From: an uncultured Clostridia bacterium
GTDB taxonomy: Bacteria; Bacillota; Clostridia; Peptostreptococcales; Anaerovoracaceae
Assembly (NCBI GenBank): GCA_934271235.1
Contig: CAKQQT010000004.1
Location: forward strand, 62,001 to 126,000
Reading direction: 5' to 3'
Length of the DNA stretch: 64,000 nt
Positions 23,912-32,093 of this stretch are shown here, piece by piece (positions within the stretch are counted from its first letter, which is position 1; each line of letters begins with the position of its first letter). The notes under the pieces are model-generated. The model had not been told where the DNA came from. It made no database searches and was given only the letters and a program-made list of their open reading frames with translations. The position numbers were made by a program, and so were the translations under genes.

Positions 23912-25465
23912 TTATTCATGATCCATAAACAGTGCGATAAACGGATTGAAGTAGTTTTCGCCCTTTGTGCAAACGCCTTCAAGACCGTGGCCGCCGTCGA
24001 ACGGACGCTTTACGCCGCCGAACTTGCCTTGTTCGATCGTCTTGAACAGGCCGTCTTTTTCAACTTCTGCAAGGAGTGCATCCGCTTTTCCTAAAACTTC
24101 CTGCGCTCTCTTCTGGATGATGCCGTCTTTCTTGAATTCGACTTCATCACCGATATGTTTGCAGTTATTGAAGATGTATTTCGCGTTTTCGATCGACAGG
24201 TATCTGTCCTGCATATGCGGAGTATGGATCGCTTCTGTCAGCATGCCTAAAAGCTGCAGGGACTGACCGGACCAGATCGCAACCAGATTGAAGAGCGCGT
24301 CCTGGATGTGGCCTCTGAAAATGTTGCCTGTCATGAACTTTGTCGGCGGCATGTATTTTAATCTCGCGTTCGGGAAGATCTCTCTTGCCATGATCGCCTG
24401 GGATAATTCCAGCAGGAATCCGTCTTCTGTGTTCGGATCCATTTCGAATGCGTGGCCAAGACCCATCTGGTTTTCCGGAATGTTAGCCAGGACCGCGAAC
24501 TGTTCGTTGATGAACTGAGAAGCGGTTACGGTGTGTGCGGATTCGATCGCGTCGTCGGTCGTCAGGTAGTTATCTTCACCGGAGTTGAAGATGATGCCGC
24601 AGTAGCCGATGATGACTCTGGACATGAACTGGTCGACCAGTGTTCTCTGCATGTTGATATCACGGAACAGGATACCGTAGATCGCGTCGTTCAGCATAAC
24701 GTCAAGTCTTTCGAGCGCGCCCATCGCTGCGATCTCAGGCATGCACATACCGGAAGAGTAGTTGCATAACCGGATGTATCTGCCGACTTCTTCGCCGACT
24801 TCGTCGAGTGCTTTTCTCATGATGCGGAAGTTTTCCTGTGTCGCGTAAGTACCGCCGAAACCTTCGGTGGTCGGACCGTAAGGTACATAGTCCAGCAGGG
24901 ACTGTGCAGTTGTTCTGATAACGGCGATGATGTCAGCGCCCTGTCTTGCAGCTGCCTGTGCCTGGATCACGTCTTCATAGATGTTTCCGGTTGCTACGAT
25001 TACATAGAGATAAGGTTCCGGACCTTCGCCGATCCTGTCGAGGTATTCTTTTCTCTTTGCCTTCTGCATATCGATTCTTTCAAAGGTTGCCTTGATCGCA
25101 GGCTTTAACGCTTCTGCGGCTTCTTCCTGAGAGCAGGTCGGCAGCTTTGTGATATCGAGCTTTCCGGCAGCGATCTCTTCCGCGATCTCCTGTGGATTCT
25201 TGCCGGTCTGAACGATCGCGTTTCCCATCCAATAAGCAGCGCCGGTCGGCAGTGCGCCTGCTTCCTTAATGTGATCTACAACGACGTTCGGCAGCGGTGT
25301 TTCCAGTTCGTCAACACCGTCAACGCCCAAAAGTCTTACGATAGTTCTCTCGGTTGACACGGTTGTGTGGCGTTCAATGAATTCCTGCATGTCGTGCGCG
25401 ATGTTCGCGGCATGCTGGCGAGCGCTGTCAACAACTTTTGAGTCAAGGTTCAGTTTGCTTTTCAT
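23912..25465 (-). CDS. kamD: Beta-lysine 5,6-aminomutase, alpha subunit
   Basis: 517 residues, the usual family length; AAGGAGAATAAGG before ATG. TIM-barrel PLP/B12 aminomutase with the family segments YIRLCNYSSGMCMPEIA and YCGIIFNSGEDNYLTTDD. It lies 14 bp upstream of kamE and just after kamC. Confidence 0.95.
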   Translation of the reverse strand: MKSKLNLDSKVVDSARQHAANIAHDMQEFIERHTTVSTERTIVRLLGVDGVDELETPLPNVVVDHIKEAGALPTGAAYWMGNAIVQTGKNPQEIAEEIAAGKLDITKLPTCSQEEAAEALKPAIKATFERIDMQKAKRKEYLDRIGEGPEPYLYVIVATGNIYEDVIQAQAAARQGADIIAVIRTTAQSLLDYVPYGPTTEGFGGTYATQENFRIMRKALDEVGEEVGRYIRLCNYSSGMCMPEIAAMGALERLDVMLNDAIYGILFRDINMQRTLVDQFMSRVIIGYCGIIFNSGEDNYLTTDDAIESAHTVTASQFINEQFAVLANIPENQMGLGHAFEMDPNTEDGFLLELSQAIMAREIFPNARLKYMPPTKFMTGNIFRGHIQDALFNLVAIWSGQSLQLLGMLTEAIHTPHMQDRYLSIENAKYIFNNCKHIGDEVEFKKDGIIQKRAQEVLGKADALLAEVEKDGLFKTIEQGKFGGVKRPFDGGHGLEGVCTKGENYFNPFIALFMDHE

Positions 25466-25476
25466 CCTTATTCTCC

Positions 25477-27240
25477 TTATTTCATATATTTTTTCGCTCC
25501 GTCGATAATTGCTTTGTCGATCCCCAACATCGCAGCTATACTGAGAGCCTCCTTTGGAACTTGTTTTTCGTTTTCCACTCTATACAGACGATAGTCCATA
25601 TATTTGGAGATTATATTGATCCTGTCACGGCGGTTCGCGTGCTGGATCTCACGGTTGAGTAGCATGAAGTTGCAGTCGGCAAGTCCCCGCACCTGCATGT
25701 TCACAATGCCTTCTCGTTCGGTCACAGACTCAAAATGCGTCGTGATCAAGGAAATATACGGTTTTTCGATCAGGTAGTCCACCAGACTCTTGGTCAATGC
25801 GGTACCCTCGGTCGGATTGGTGCCGGACGCGATCTCATCGATCAGGATGAGGCTGCGGTCCTGCCCTTTATCGAGGATCTCCTTGAGTTCCTCCATTTCG
25901 GAACCGAAGCTGGAAAGCCCGCGTTCCACAGACTGGGAATCCCCGATCAGGATCTGCATATAATTGGAAAGGCCGATCCGTGCCTTTTTGGCAGGAACAA
26001 AGAAGCCGTACTGTGCCAGCATCGGAACTTGTCCCGCAAGCTTCAGGGAAATGGTCTTTCCGCCCATGTTGGCGCCGGTAATCAGCGTCACGCCGTCTTT
26101 CAGAGAAAGCGAGATCGGGCAGTAAGGCTTGCCTTTTTCCCTCAAAATATCTTCAACCTGTATGTTTCTTCCGTCTTCAAATTCGATGACATGTTCTTCG
26201 GCGATCTCCGGCTTTGTCAGCGCGTGTGTCATCGCGTAGGATGCTCTGGCCAGCGCAAAATCCAGTTCACCGATCTTCGCGCAGTTGCGCAGGAGCGTCT
26301 TTTCTTTTTCGGCGATCTTGGAGGAAAGCACCTCGCGGATCCGTTCCTCTTCGGTATCGATCTGCGCGTTGATGGCTTCCACCTGATGAACGATATCGTA
26401 GATCTTTTCGGTCGGCCGCAGCTGCAGCGTCACGCTCATATAGTCCTGATCCACGACCTCCAGCTCGGTCAGAGCCTGGATCCTTTCAAAATCCGGATTT
26501 GATCTCGCGAGTACGATGTCAAATTTTGGTGTCAGCTGCACGCCGTATTTTTTGCGCAGTTCTTCGCGGGTCTGCTTCTGCTCCTTGCGGATCTGCAGCT
26601 CGAATTCCCGCTTTTTGGTCCGCAGCTCCGTAAGAAGCGGACTGAACTCATTGTAAATGTAAAAGGTATTCAGGCGGTCTCCGGTCGGATCCAATTCATC
26701 CAGCAAGTCTTCGGTATCCTCAAGGAAATATTCTTCCGGCACCGTCAGGACTGCTTCTTTGTCCGTTTCCGCAGCTGCAGCAGCCTCTGCTTCTTTCGTG
26801 TTCTCGCTATCCCCGACATCCGCGCCCGTGCATTCGGAAACACAGTGACAGCCCTTGTAGTCGCCGATCTCGTGCTCCATGGTCAGCTTGCGCAGCTGCC
26901 GCATCTGCAGGAGCAGTGATTTTACTTCGAAAAGTTCTACGGTCGAAAGCACCGTGGATGCGCTTCTCTGTACCGTCAGCGTCGGGTCTTTCATTTCCAT
27001 GAAGACCTCCCGCACCTTATCGGTCAGCACCGGGTTCTGTCTGACAAAGGCGATCATCTTCTCAATGCGGTCAAATTCCTGCCGCAGTTCTTCTTCTTCG
27101 CCCGGATAATACGGCTGGATCTCCTTCAGTTCTTTTTTTCCAAAAGGTGTCCCCAGGTCAAGATGAAACATGACATAGTCCAGTCCGGTCTCCCGTCTGG
27201 TCTTTACGTTTGCAAGTCTTCTGTTCTTTCCTTGTCTCAT
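25477..27240 (-). CDS. kamC: MutS-like ATPase of the lysine aminomutase operon
   Basis: 587 residues. The C-terminal part is a MutS-type ABC ATPase: Walker A GANMGGKTIS, Walker B SLILIDEIASGTNPTEG, and ITTHFESV. The mismatch-recognition N-terminus of true MutS is absent; instead there are long helical segments (residues ~180-330) that look like MutS lever/clamp helices. It sits between kamB and kamD, as in other lysine fermenters. A role as aminomutase reactivase or chaperone has been suggested for such genes; here it is inference. It starts 3 bp after the kamB stop. Confidence 0.85.
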   Translation of the reverse strand: MRQGKNRRLANVKTRRETGLDYVMFHLDLGTPFGKKELKEIQPYYPGEEEELRQEFDRIEKMIAFVRQNPVLTDKVREVFMEMKDPTLTVQRSASTVLSTVELFEVKSLLLQMRQLRKLTMEHEIGDYKGCHCVSECTGADVGDSENTKEAEAAAAAETDKEAVLTVPEEYFLEDTEDLLDELDPTGDRLNTFYIYNEFSPLLTELRTKKREFELQIRKEQKQTREELRKKYGVQLTPKFDIVLARSNPDFERIQALTELEVVDQDYMSVTLQLRPTEKIYDIVHQVEAINAQIDTEEERIREVLSSKIAEKEKTLLRNCAKIGELDFALARASYAMTHALTKPEIAEEHVIEFEDGRNIQVEDILREKGKPYCPISLSLKDGVTLITGANMGGKTISLKLAGQVPMLAQYGFFVPAKKARIGLSNYMQILIGDSQSVERGLSSFGSEMEELKEILDKGQDRSLILIDEIASGTNPTEGTALTKSLVDYLIEKPYISLITTHFESVTEREGIVNMQVRGLADCNFMLLNREIQHANRRDRINIISKYMDYRLYRVENEKQVPKEALSIAAMLGIDKAIIDGAKKYMK

Positions 27241-27242
27241 AA

Positions 27243-28262
27243 CTACATCCTTACGTCAATAATCGGGATATCCGGGATCGCTTTCTGCATTTCTTCCAAA
27301 AGCAGGCGGTTATCAAAGGTATATCCCGCCGGAGCCCAAGGGTTGACCGTGATCGCAGCGATCTCGATATTTTTGAGTACGCTGACACGGAATCCTTTTT
27401 TTCGGTGGATGCCCCAGTCCATGGCACTGACAAAGATCTTGGTCGGATCTTTGAGTACAAAACGGACGCGCCTCAGATTTTTCAGGCTGATGTCGGCGAT
27501 CACGCTGTTGGTGAAAGCTCCCGGAATATATATATATTCAGTATCCTCTTCTATGGCGGCGTTGATCTCTCTGGAAGCTCCGAGCCCTGTCGCCAGGTCG
27601 AGCTTTTTGATCTTGCCTTCGCCGTTTACGAGCATAATCTTGTCGTCAAATTTATTCGCTTCGATGGCATCGCGGATGATGCCCTCTTCCAATTCGGGTG
27701 TTCGATAAAGATTTACAATGTGTGCCGTTTCTTCCACCACTTTGCTCATGGTCCTGGAAAGAACGGCTCCGGTAGACAGTATGATCGCGTCGGACGTATC
27801 CGGTGAGGCGATCGTCTTGCGGTCGATGGCTCCGTCGATCAGGATCAGCTCACAGCCAAGTTCGAGCATATCCCTGCAGAGCATTTTCTGTTCCGCGTTG
27901 ATGACCGGGCCTGCGATCTGAACATAGCCGGCTTCTCTGACTCTGCACAGGAGCAGCTCGCCGATCGCTGTGGAATATTTGGTTTTGCGGATGACTTCCA
28001 GTCCGGCGTCTGCCAGATCGTAAAGCATCGCTGGTACAGCTGCGAGCATACCTTCTTCCAGGTATACTCTCGGTTTTTCTGTTCCGGTTACCAAGTCCTG
28101 CGATTCCCCGTCTCGTCCGGTGGAAGTGATACCCAACATCACTTCTTCATCGATCGCTTCTTCGATGAGATAGTTCAGAGCAGTCGTTTTGCCTGCGTTC
28201 TTCGCCATTCCCACGATGGAAAGGGTCTTGTATTTCGTTGATAAGTCGTGCAGTAAACCCAT
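27243..28262 (-). CDS. kamB: P-loop protein of the lysine aminomutase operon
   Basis: 339 residues from ATG 28262 (AAAGGAT upstream). A longer frame to 28403 would overlap kamA and has no binding site. Walker A GMAKNAGKTTAL lies at residues ~18-30, with ELILIDGAIDRKT further on as a probable Walker B region. Conserved next to kamA and kamC in lysine-fermenting bacteria; no catalytic function is established to my knowledge. Probably works with KamC on enzyme maintenance (inference). Confidence 0.8.
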   Translation of the reverse strand: MGLLHDLSTKYKTLSIVGMAKNAGKTTALNYLIEEAIDEEVMLGITSTGRDGESQDLVTGTEKPRVYLEEGMLAAVPAMLYDLADAGLEVIRKTKYSTAIGELLLCRVREAGYVQIAGPVINAEQKMLCRDMLELGCELILIDGAIDRKTIASPDTSDAIILSTGAVLSRTMSKVVEETAHIVNLYRTPELEEGIIRDAIEANKFDDKIMLVNGEGKIKKLDLATGLGASREINAAIEEDTEYIYIPGAFTNSVIADISLKNLRRVRFVLKDPTKIFVSAMDWGIHRKKGFRVSVLKNIEIAAITVNPWAPAGYTFDNRLLLEEMQKAIPDIPIIDVRM

Positions 28263-28280
28263 TTTTTCTATCCTTTGTTT

Positions 28281-28315
28281 TTGTCCGCGGGCACGCAAAC
28301 GGTACCCGCGGACAA
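28281..28315 (-). other. GC hairpin in the kamA-kamB junction
   Basis: An 11-bp perfect stem TTGTCCGCGGG/CCCGCGGACAA with a 13-nt loop lies between the kamA stop and the kamB ribosome binding site. No T-tract follows in the operon direction. Likely an mRNA stability or processing element. Confidence 0.55.
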
Positions 28316-28335
28316 TCGTTTTTTCTAGTTTGAGA

Positions 28336-29595
28336 CTAGTGTTTGTTTCTTTCGTGTCTTGCCAGATGTGCCGGTTCGATCGTTCTGATCTCAGGGCCTT
28401 CACCCAGAGCAGAAACGCCTTCGTACTTGTAGCTCTTCTTGCCTGTGCAGTAATCGCAGGTGCAAGGAAGATCCGGAAGACTCGGTTCTGTGTAAGTCGT
28501 GATGATGCCTTCGTAGTTTCTCAGGATCACTTTGTGCGGAGTCTGAGAAATTACGTACTGCGGCATTACCGGAGTCTTTCCGCCGCCGCCAGGAGCGTCA
28601 ACTACGAATGTCGGAACAGCGTAGCCGGAAGTATGTCCTCTTAAGCCTTCGATGATCTCGATACCCTTGGAAACCGGAGTTCTGAAGTGTTCGATACCCA
28701 TGGAAAGGTCGCAGATGTAGATGTAGTACGGTCTTACTCTGTTCTTGCAGAGAAGGTGTACGAGTTCTCTCATCACGTGCTTGCAGTCGTTGACACCGCG
28801 CAGCAGTACGGACTGGTTGCCCAGAGGGATACCTGCGTCAGCAAGCTTTCTTAAAGCTTCCATTGCGGTCGGAGTCATTTCCTTCGGGTGGTTGAAGTGT
28901 GTGTTCAGCCAGATCGGATGATACTTCTTCAGCATGTTGCAGAGATCGTCGGTGATTCTCATCGGCATAACGACCGGAGTTCTGGAGCCAAGTCTTACGA
29001 TCTCAACATGGTCGATCTTTCTCAGTTCGCTGATGATGTATTCCAGAGTCTCATCTTCTACGCAGAGTGCGTCGCCGCCGGAAAGCAGTACGTCACGAAC
29101 CTGCGGAGTCTTTCTGATGTATTCGATGCATGCATCGATATCTTCTCTGGATCTTGCGCCGTCTGTTTCACCTGCAAGTCTTCTTCTGGTGCAGTGTCTG
29201 CAGTACATGGAGCACTGGTCCGTGATCAGGAAAAGGACTCTGTCCGGATATCTGTGAGTCAGTCCAGGAGCCGGGGAGTCTGCGTCTTCGTGCAGAGGGT
29301 CCATGTCATCCGCTTCGGATCTGTGCATTTCAGCCAGTGTCGGAACTGCCTGCATTCTGATCGGATCTCTCGGATCGTCCGGGTCCATCAGGGATGCATA
29401 GTAAGGAGTGATCCCTACGCGGAAGCCGCCCATAACCTTTTCGATATCTGCTTTTTCCTGTTCGGTCAGGTTTACGACCTGTGCGATCTCTTCAACCGTT
29501 GACAGTCTGTTTGCAACCTGCCAGTGCCAGTCGTTCCACTGTTCGTCCGTAACGTCTTTGAACAGAGGAATGTCTTTCCAATTTCTAATTGCCAT
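28336..29595 (-). CDS. kamA: L-lysine 2,3-aminomutase
   Basis: 419 residues; AAGGAG before ATG. The radical-SAM cluster motif is CSMYCRHC (Cys 128, 132, 135), followed by RRRLAG. The PLP-binding region FVVDAPGGGGKTP, with its Lys, is present near the C-terminus. It interconverts L-lysine and L-beta-lysine, the first step of lysine fermentation. It lies between kdd1 and kamB in one operon. Confidence 0.96.
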   Translation of the reverse strand: MAIRNWKDIPLFKDVTDEQWNDWHWQVANRLSTVEEIAQVVNLTEQEKADIEKVMGGFRVGITPYYASLMDPDDPRDPIRMQAVPTLAEMHRSEADDMDPLHEDADSPAPGLTHRYPDRVLFLITDQCSMYCRHCTRRRLAGETDGARSREDIDACIEYIRKTPQVRDVLLSGGDALCVEDETLEYIISELRKIDHVEIVRLGSRTPVVMPMRITDDLCNMLKKYHPIWLNTHFNHPKEMTPTAMEALRKLADAGIPLGNQSVLLRGVNDCKHVMRELVHLLCKNRVRPYYIYICDLSMGIEHFRTPVSKGIEIIEGLRGHTSGYAVPTFVVDAPGGGGKTPVMPQYVISQTPHKVILRNYEGIITTYTEPSLPDLPCTCDYCTGKKSYKYEGVSALGEGPEIRTIEPAHLARHERNKH

Positions 29596-29668
29596 TCTAT
29601 AATTTCTCCTTAAAAAACATTGTGAGAGTCAATTTTTTGTATGGTGTACTATATAAAGTTCTATTGAA

Positions 29669-30736
29669 CTATGCGTACATTTCCTTGAACAGCTGTCTCA
29701 GTCCGTCATGTTCTCTCAGGCACTGGATTGTAATGTCTGCATGACCCTTTGTGTAGCCGTTGCCCATGATCATGTTGACGTCTTTGCCTACGCCTTCTGC
29801 ACCGAGAGCAGCCTTTGTGAAGCTGGTAGCCATGGAGAAGAAGTATACGATTCCGTCATCCTTACAGGACAGAATGGAAGCCATTTCGGTATTTTCGATG
29901 GATACAACGTTGATGACGATGTCGCAAAGCTTTCCATCGGTTAATTCCATAATCTTGTTGTAAACGCCAACTGCATCCGTTGCGTCCATGTGGAAGTATT
30001 CGTCAGCCAGGTCAAGTTTTCTTGCTCTGTCTTCGGACTTCTGGGAACCTGCAAGGCAGATAACCTTACCAGTTACGCCAGCTCTCTTCTTAGCTTCATA
30101 TAAGCAAAGCAGTCCGGATTTTCCGCCGCCGCCGATCACTAATACTGTATCGCCAGGTTTTACCAATTTTGCAGTCTGAGCCGGAGCGCCTGCAACGTCT
30201 AATGCGGAAAGCGCAAGACCTTCTTCCATATCTTCCGGAAGTTTTGCATAGATACCGGACTGGAATAAGATTGCTTCGCCCTTGATGTCAACCTGGTCGA
30301 TTGCCGGTCTGATCTCCAGAATTTCGTCGATTCTTAACGGAGTCAGAGACAGGGATACCAATGTAGCGATCTTGTCGCCAACCTTTAAATCGCCAACATA
30401 TGCATCGCCGATTTCTTTTACAGTACCGATCAGCATTCCGCCGGAACCAGTCCACGGATTCTTATGCTTACCAGCTTTTGCAACGATATCCATCATTATA
30501 GCTGCGATTTTATCTTTATCTTCCTTGGAAGTAACGTCTGCAGGCTTCTTGCCATCGCAAGCTCTTCTAACGATCTCTGTGAAAGAAGCGGAGTCGATGT
30601 TTAAAGTCTTAACGTCGATCAGAACTTCATTGTCATAGATTTCCATGTTGTTATCGATAACGTCAGCTGGCTGTGGTAATACTCCCTTTGGAGAGATAAC
30701 GCGGTGTGTTCCGTAAGGGCATCCTTTTTTTTGCAT
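29669..30736 (-). CDS. kdd: L-erythro-3,5-diaminohexanoate dehydrogenase, copy 1
   Basis: 355 residues; GAGGAGG before ATG. YGTHRVISPKGVLPQPADVI opens the family-specific N-terminus. NPWTGSGGMLIGTV and the NAD-binding loop GGGGKSG (about 192-198) follow. It oxidises 3,5-diaminohexanoate to 5-amino-3-oxohexanoate with NAD. It has its own sigma-A-like promoter and heads the kamABCDE transcription unit. A second intact copy lies just upstream. Confidence 0.93.
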   Translation of the reverse strand: MQKKGCPYGTHRVISPKGVLPQPADVIDNNMEIYDNEVLIDVKTLNIDSASFTEIVRRACDGKKPADVTSKEDKDKIAAIMMDIVAKAGKHKNPWTGSGGMLIGTVKEIGDAYVGDLKVGDKIATLVSLSLTPLRIDEILEIRPAIDQVDIKGEAILFQSGIYAKLPEDMEEGLALSALDVAGAPAQTAKLVKPGDTVLVIGGGGKSGLLCLYEAKKRAGVTGKVICLAGSQKSEDRARKLDLADEYFHMDATDAVGVYNKIMELTDGKLCDIVINVVSIENTEMASILSCKDDGIVYFFSMATSFTKAALGAEGVGKDVNMIMGNGYTKGHADITIQCLREHDGLRQLFKEMYA

Positions 30737-30791
30737 TTTATTTTCCTCCTCGAAAAAAATAATAAATAAAAGTTTAAATAGATTTATTTTT

Positions 30792-30812
30792 ATGCTGAAC
30801 TTATTTCAGCAT
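30792..30812. promoter_or_regulatory. Dyad in the kdd1 leader
   Basis: ATGCTGAA/TTCAGCAT (8-bp arms, 5-nt loop) lies between the kdd1 promoter and gene. On the minus strand it overlaps a second dyad, CTTAT/ATAAG, so two exclusive hairpins can form. Confidence 0.45.
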
Positions 30813-30826
30813 AAGTCACTGTGTTA

Positions 30827-30855
30827 ATTATATATCATTTTTTCGTATTTGACCA
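30827..30855 (-). promoter_or_regulatory. Sigma-A promoter candidate of kdd1-kamABCDE
   Basis: On the minus strand: TGGTCA (30855-30850), 17-bp spacer, consensus TATAAT (30832-30827). Confidence 0.65.
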
Positions 30856-30893
30856 TAGGCAAAATACTTTTTGTCAAAGTTCTGACATTCCTT

Positions 30894-31931
30894 TTACGCA
30901 TACAGCTGCGCGAACAGGTTGCGGATCCTTTCATCTTCTCTGAGGATCTGCAGCGCAACGTTGGAATGACCCTTGGTATAGCCATTTCCGATCAGCATCG
31001 TCACATCCTTTCCGATGCCTTCGGCTCCAAGCGTAGCTTTTGTAAAATTAGTCGCCATAGAGAAGAAGTATACCATACCGCCGTCCTTGCAGGCGATAAT
31101 GGAGGACATCTCGGTGTTCGGGATGTTGACAACGTTAATGACAACGTCTGCCAGCTGACCTTCGGTCGCGTCCATGATCTCTTCATACATCGCAACTGCG
31201 TCGGTTGCGTTCACGACCAGATATTCATCCGCGCAGTTGACGGACATCGCCCGGTTGATGGACTTTTTAAAGCCATCCACACAGATAACGGTACCGTTGA
31301 TGCCGACCTGCTTTCTTGCCTGCCAGCAGCAGAGGATACCGGACTTTCCGCCTCCGCCCATGACAACAACGGTGTCTCCCGGTTTGCAGATCTTCGCAGT
31401 CTGCGCCGGAGCGCCCGCAACGTCCAGTACGGATAACGCCAGTGTCTGCGGGATATCCTTCGGCAGCTTCGCATAGATGCCGGACTGGAACAGGATCGCC
31501 TGTCCTTTGATATCGATCTGGTCGATATCCGGCCGGATCTCGATGATCTCATCAATTTTCAGCGGGGTCAGGGACAAGGATACCATAGTCGCGATCTTGT
31601 CGCCCTTTTTCAGTTCCCCTTCGTAAGCCGGGCCGACTTCCGCGACTCTGCCGATCAGCATGCCTCCGGAACCTGTCCACGGATTCTTGTGTTTTCCGGT
31701 TGTATTTACAATCTCTAAGATGATTCGCTTGATCTCTTCCACATCGCCGTTCGCGCGATTGGATATCTCCGTAAACGACGCGGAGTCGATATTCAGGGTA
31801 TGTACATCGATCAGTACTTCATTGTCGTAGATTTCCATTGTGTTATCCACAACATCTGCCGGCTGCGGCAGAACGCCCTTCGGGCTGATGACACGGTGGG
31901 TTCCGTAAATATCACCTTTTTTGTATTCCAT
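30894..31931 (-). CDS. kdd: L-erythro-3,5-diaminohexanoate dehydrogenase, copy 2
   Basis: 345 residues from ATG 31931 (AAAGGAGAC 9 nt upstream). A longer frame to a GTG at 31968-31970 is unlikely because it begins at the predicted sigma-54 start site. Same family segments as copy 1: YGTHRVISPKGVLPQPADVV, NPWTGSGGMLIG and GGGGKSG. It has its own sigma-54 promoter. No strong terminator follows, so this promoter could also read into kdd1 and kamA. The two copies look like a tandem duplication with different control. Confidence 0.93.
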   Translation of the reverse strand: MEYKKGDIYGTHRVISPKGVLPQPADVVDNTMEIYDNEVLIDVHTLNIDSASFTEISNRANGDVEEIKRIILEIVNTTGKHKNPWTGSGGMLIGRVAEVGPAYEGELKKGDKIATMVSLSLTPLKIDEIIEIRPDIDQIDIKGQAILFQSGIYAKLPKDIPQTLALSVLDVAGAPAQTAKICKPGDTVVVMGGGGKSGILCCWQARKQVGINGTVICVDGFKKSINRAMSVNCADEYLVVNATDAVAMYEEIMDATEGQLADVVINVVNIPNTEMSSIIACKDGGMVYFFSMATNFTKATLGAEGIGKDVTMLIGNGYTKGHSNVALQILREDERIRNLFAQLYA

Positions 31932-31980
31932 CTGTTTTCTAGTCTCCTTTTCATTTGCCTGATTGTTCACTTTCTAACAA

Positions 31981-31998
31981 AGCAAATTCTATGCCAAG
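31981..31998 (-). promoter_or_regulatory. Sigma-54 (-24/-12) promoter of kdd2
   Basis: On the minus strand TTGGCATAGAATTTGCT has GG (31995-31994) and GC (31983-31982) separated by exactly 10 bp. The predicted start is near 31970, about 40 nt before the kdd2 ATG. Confidence 0.85.
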
Positions 31999-32034
31999 AG
32001 CAGAACGTTGAAAAATCGTACATGCGCACGCAAA

Positions 32035-32086
32035 ATCGAACCGATATGTTTTCATACGCAAAAAGAGCGAACCGTTATAGGTTCGC
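32035..32086. promoter_or_regulatory. Candidate activator sites upstream of kdd2
   Basis: ATCGAACCGAT (32035-32045) and GCGAACC-N6-GGTTCGC (32067-32086) share the half-site GGTTCG, which also occurs as ATCGGTTCG at 34214-34222 upstream of kal. They lie 42-90 bp upstream of the -24 box, a fit for enhancer sites of the adjacent activator. The second dyad is also the stem of the regulator's terminator. Confidence 0.45.
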
Positions 32087-32093
32087 CCGCTCT
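32059..32093 (-). terminator. Terminator overlapping the end of the sigma-54 regulator gene
   Basis: On the minus strand GCGAACC-TATAAC-GGTTCGC with outer AGAG/CTCT pairing is followed by TTTTTGCG. The stem begins inside the stop codon region. Confidence 0.75.

Noticed and set aside
25477-27240. DNA mismatch repair protein MutS
   Set aside because: The ATPase is MutS-like, but the mismatch-binding N-terminus is absent and the gene is embedded in the kam operon.
31932-31970. GTG start at 31968-31970 for kdd2
   Set aside because: The predicted sigma-54 start site coincides with it, and a strong ribosome binding site precedes the internal ATG at 31931.
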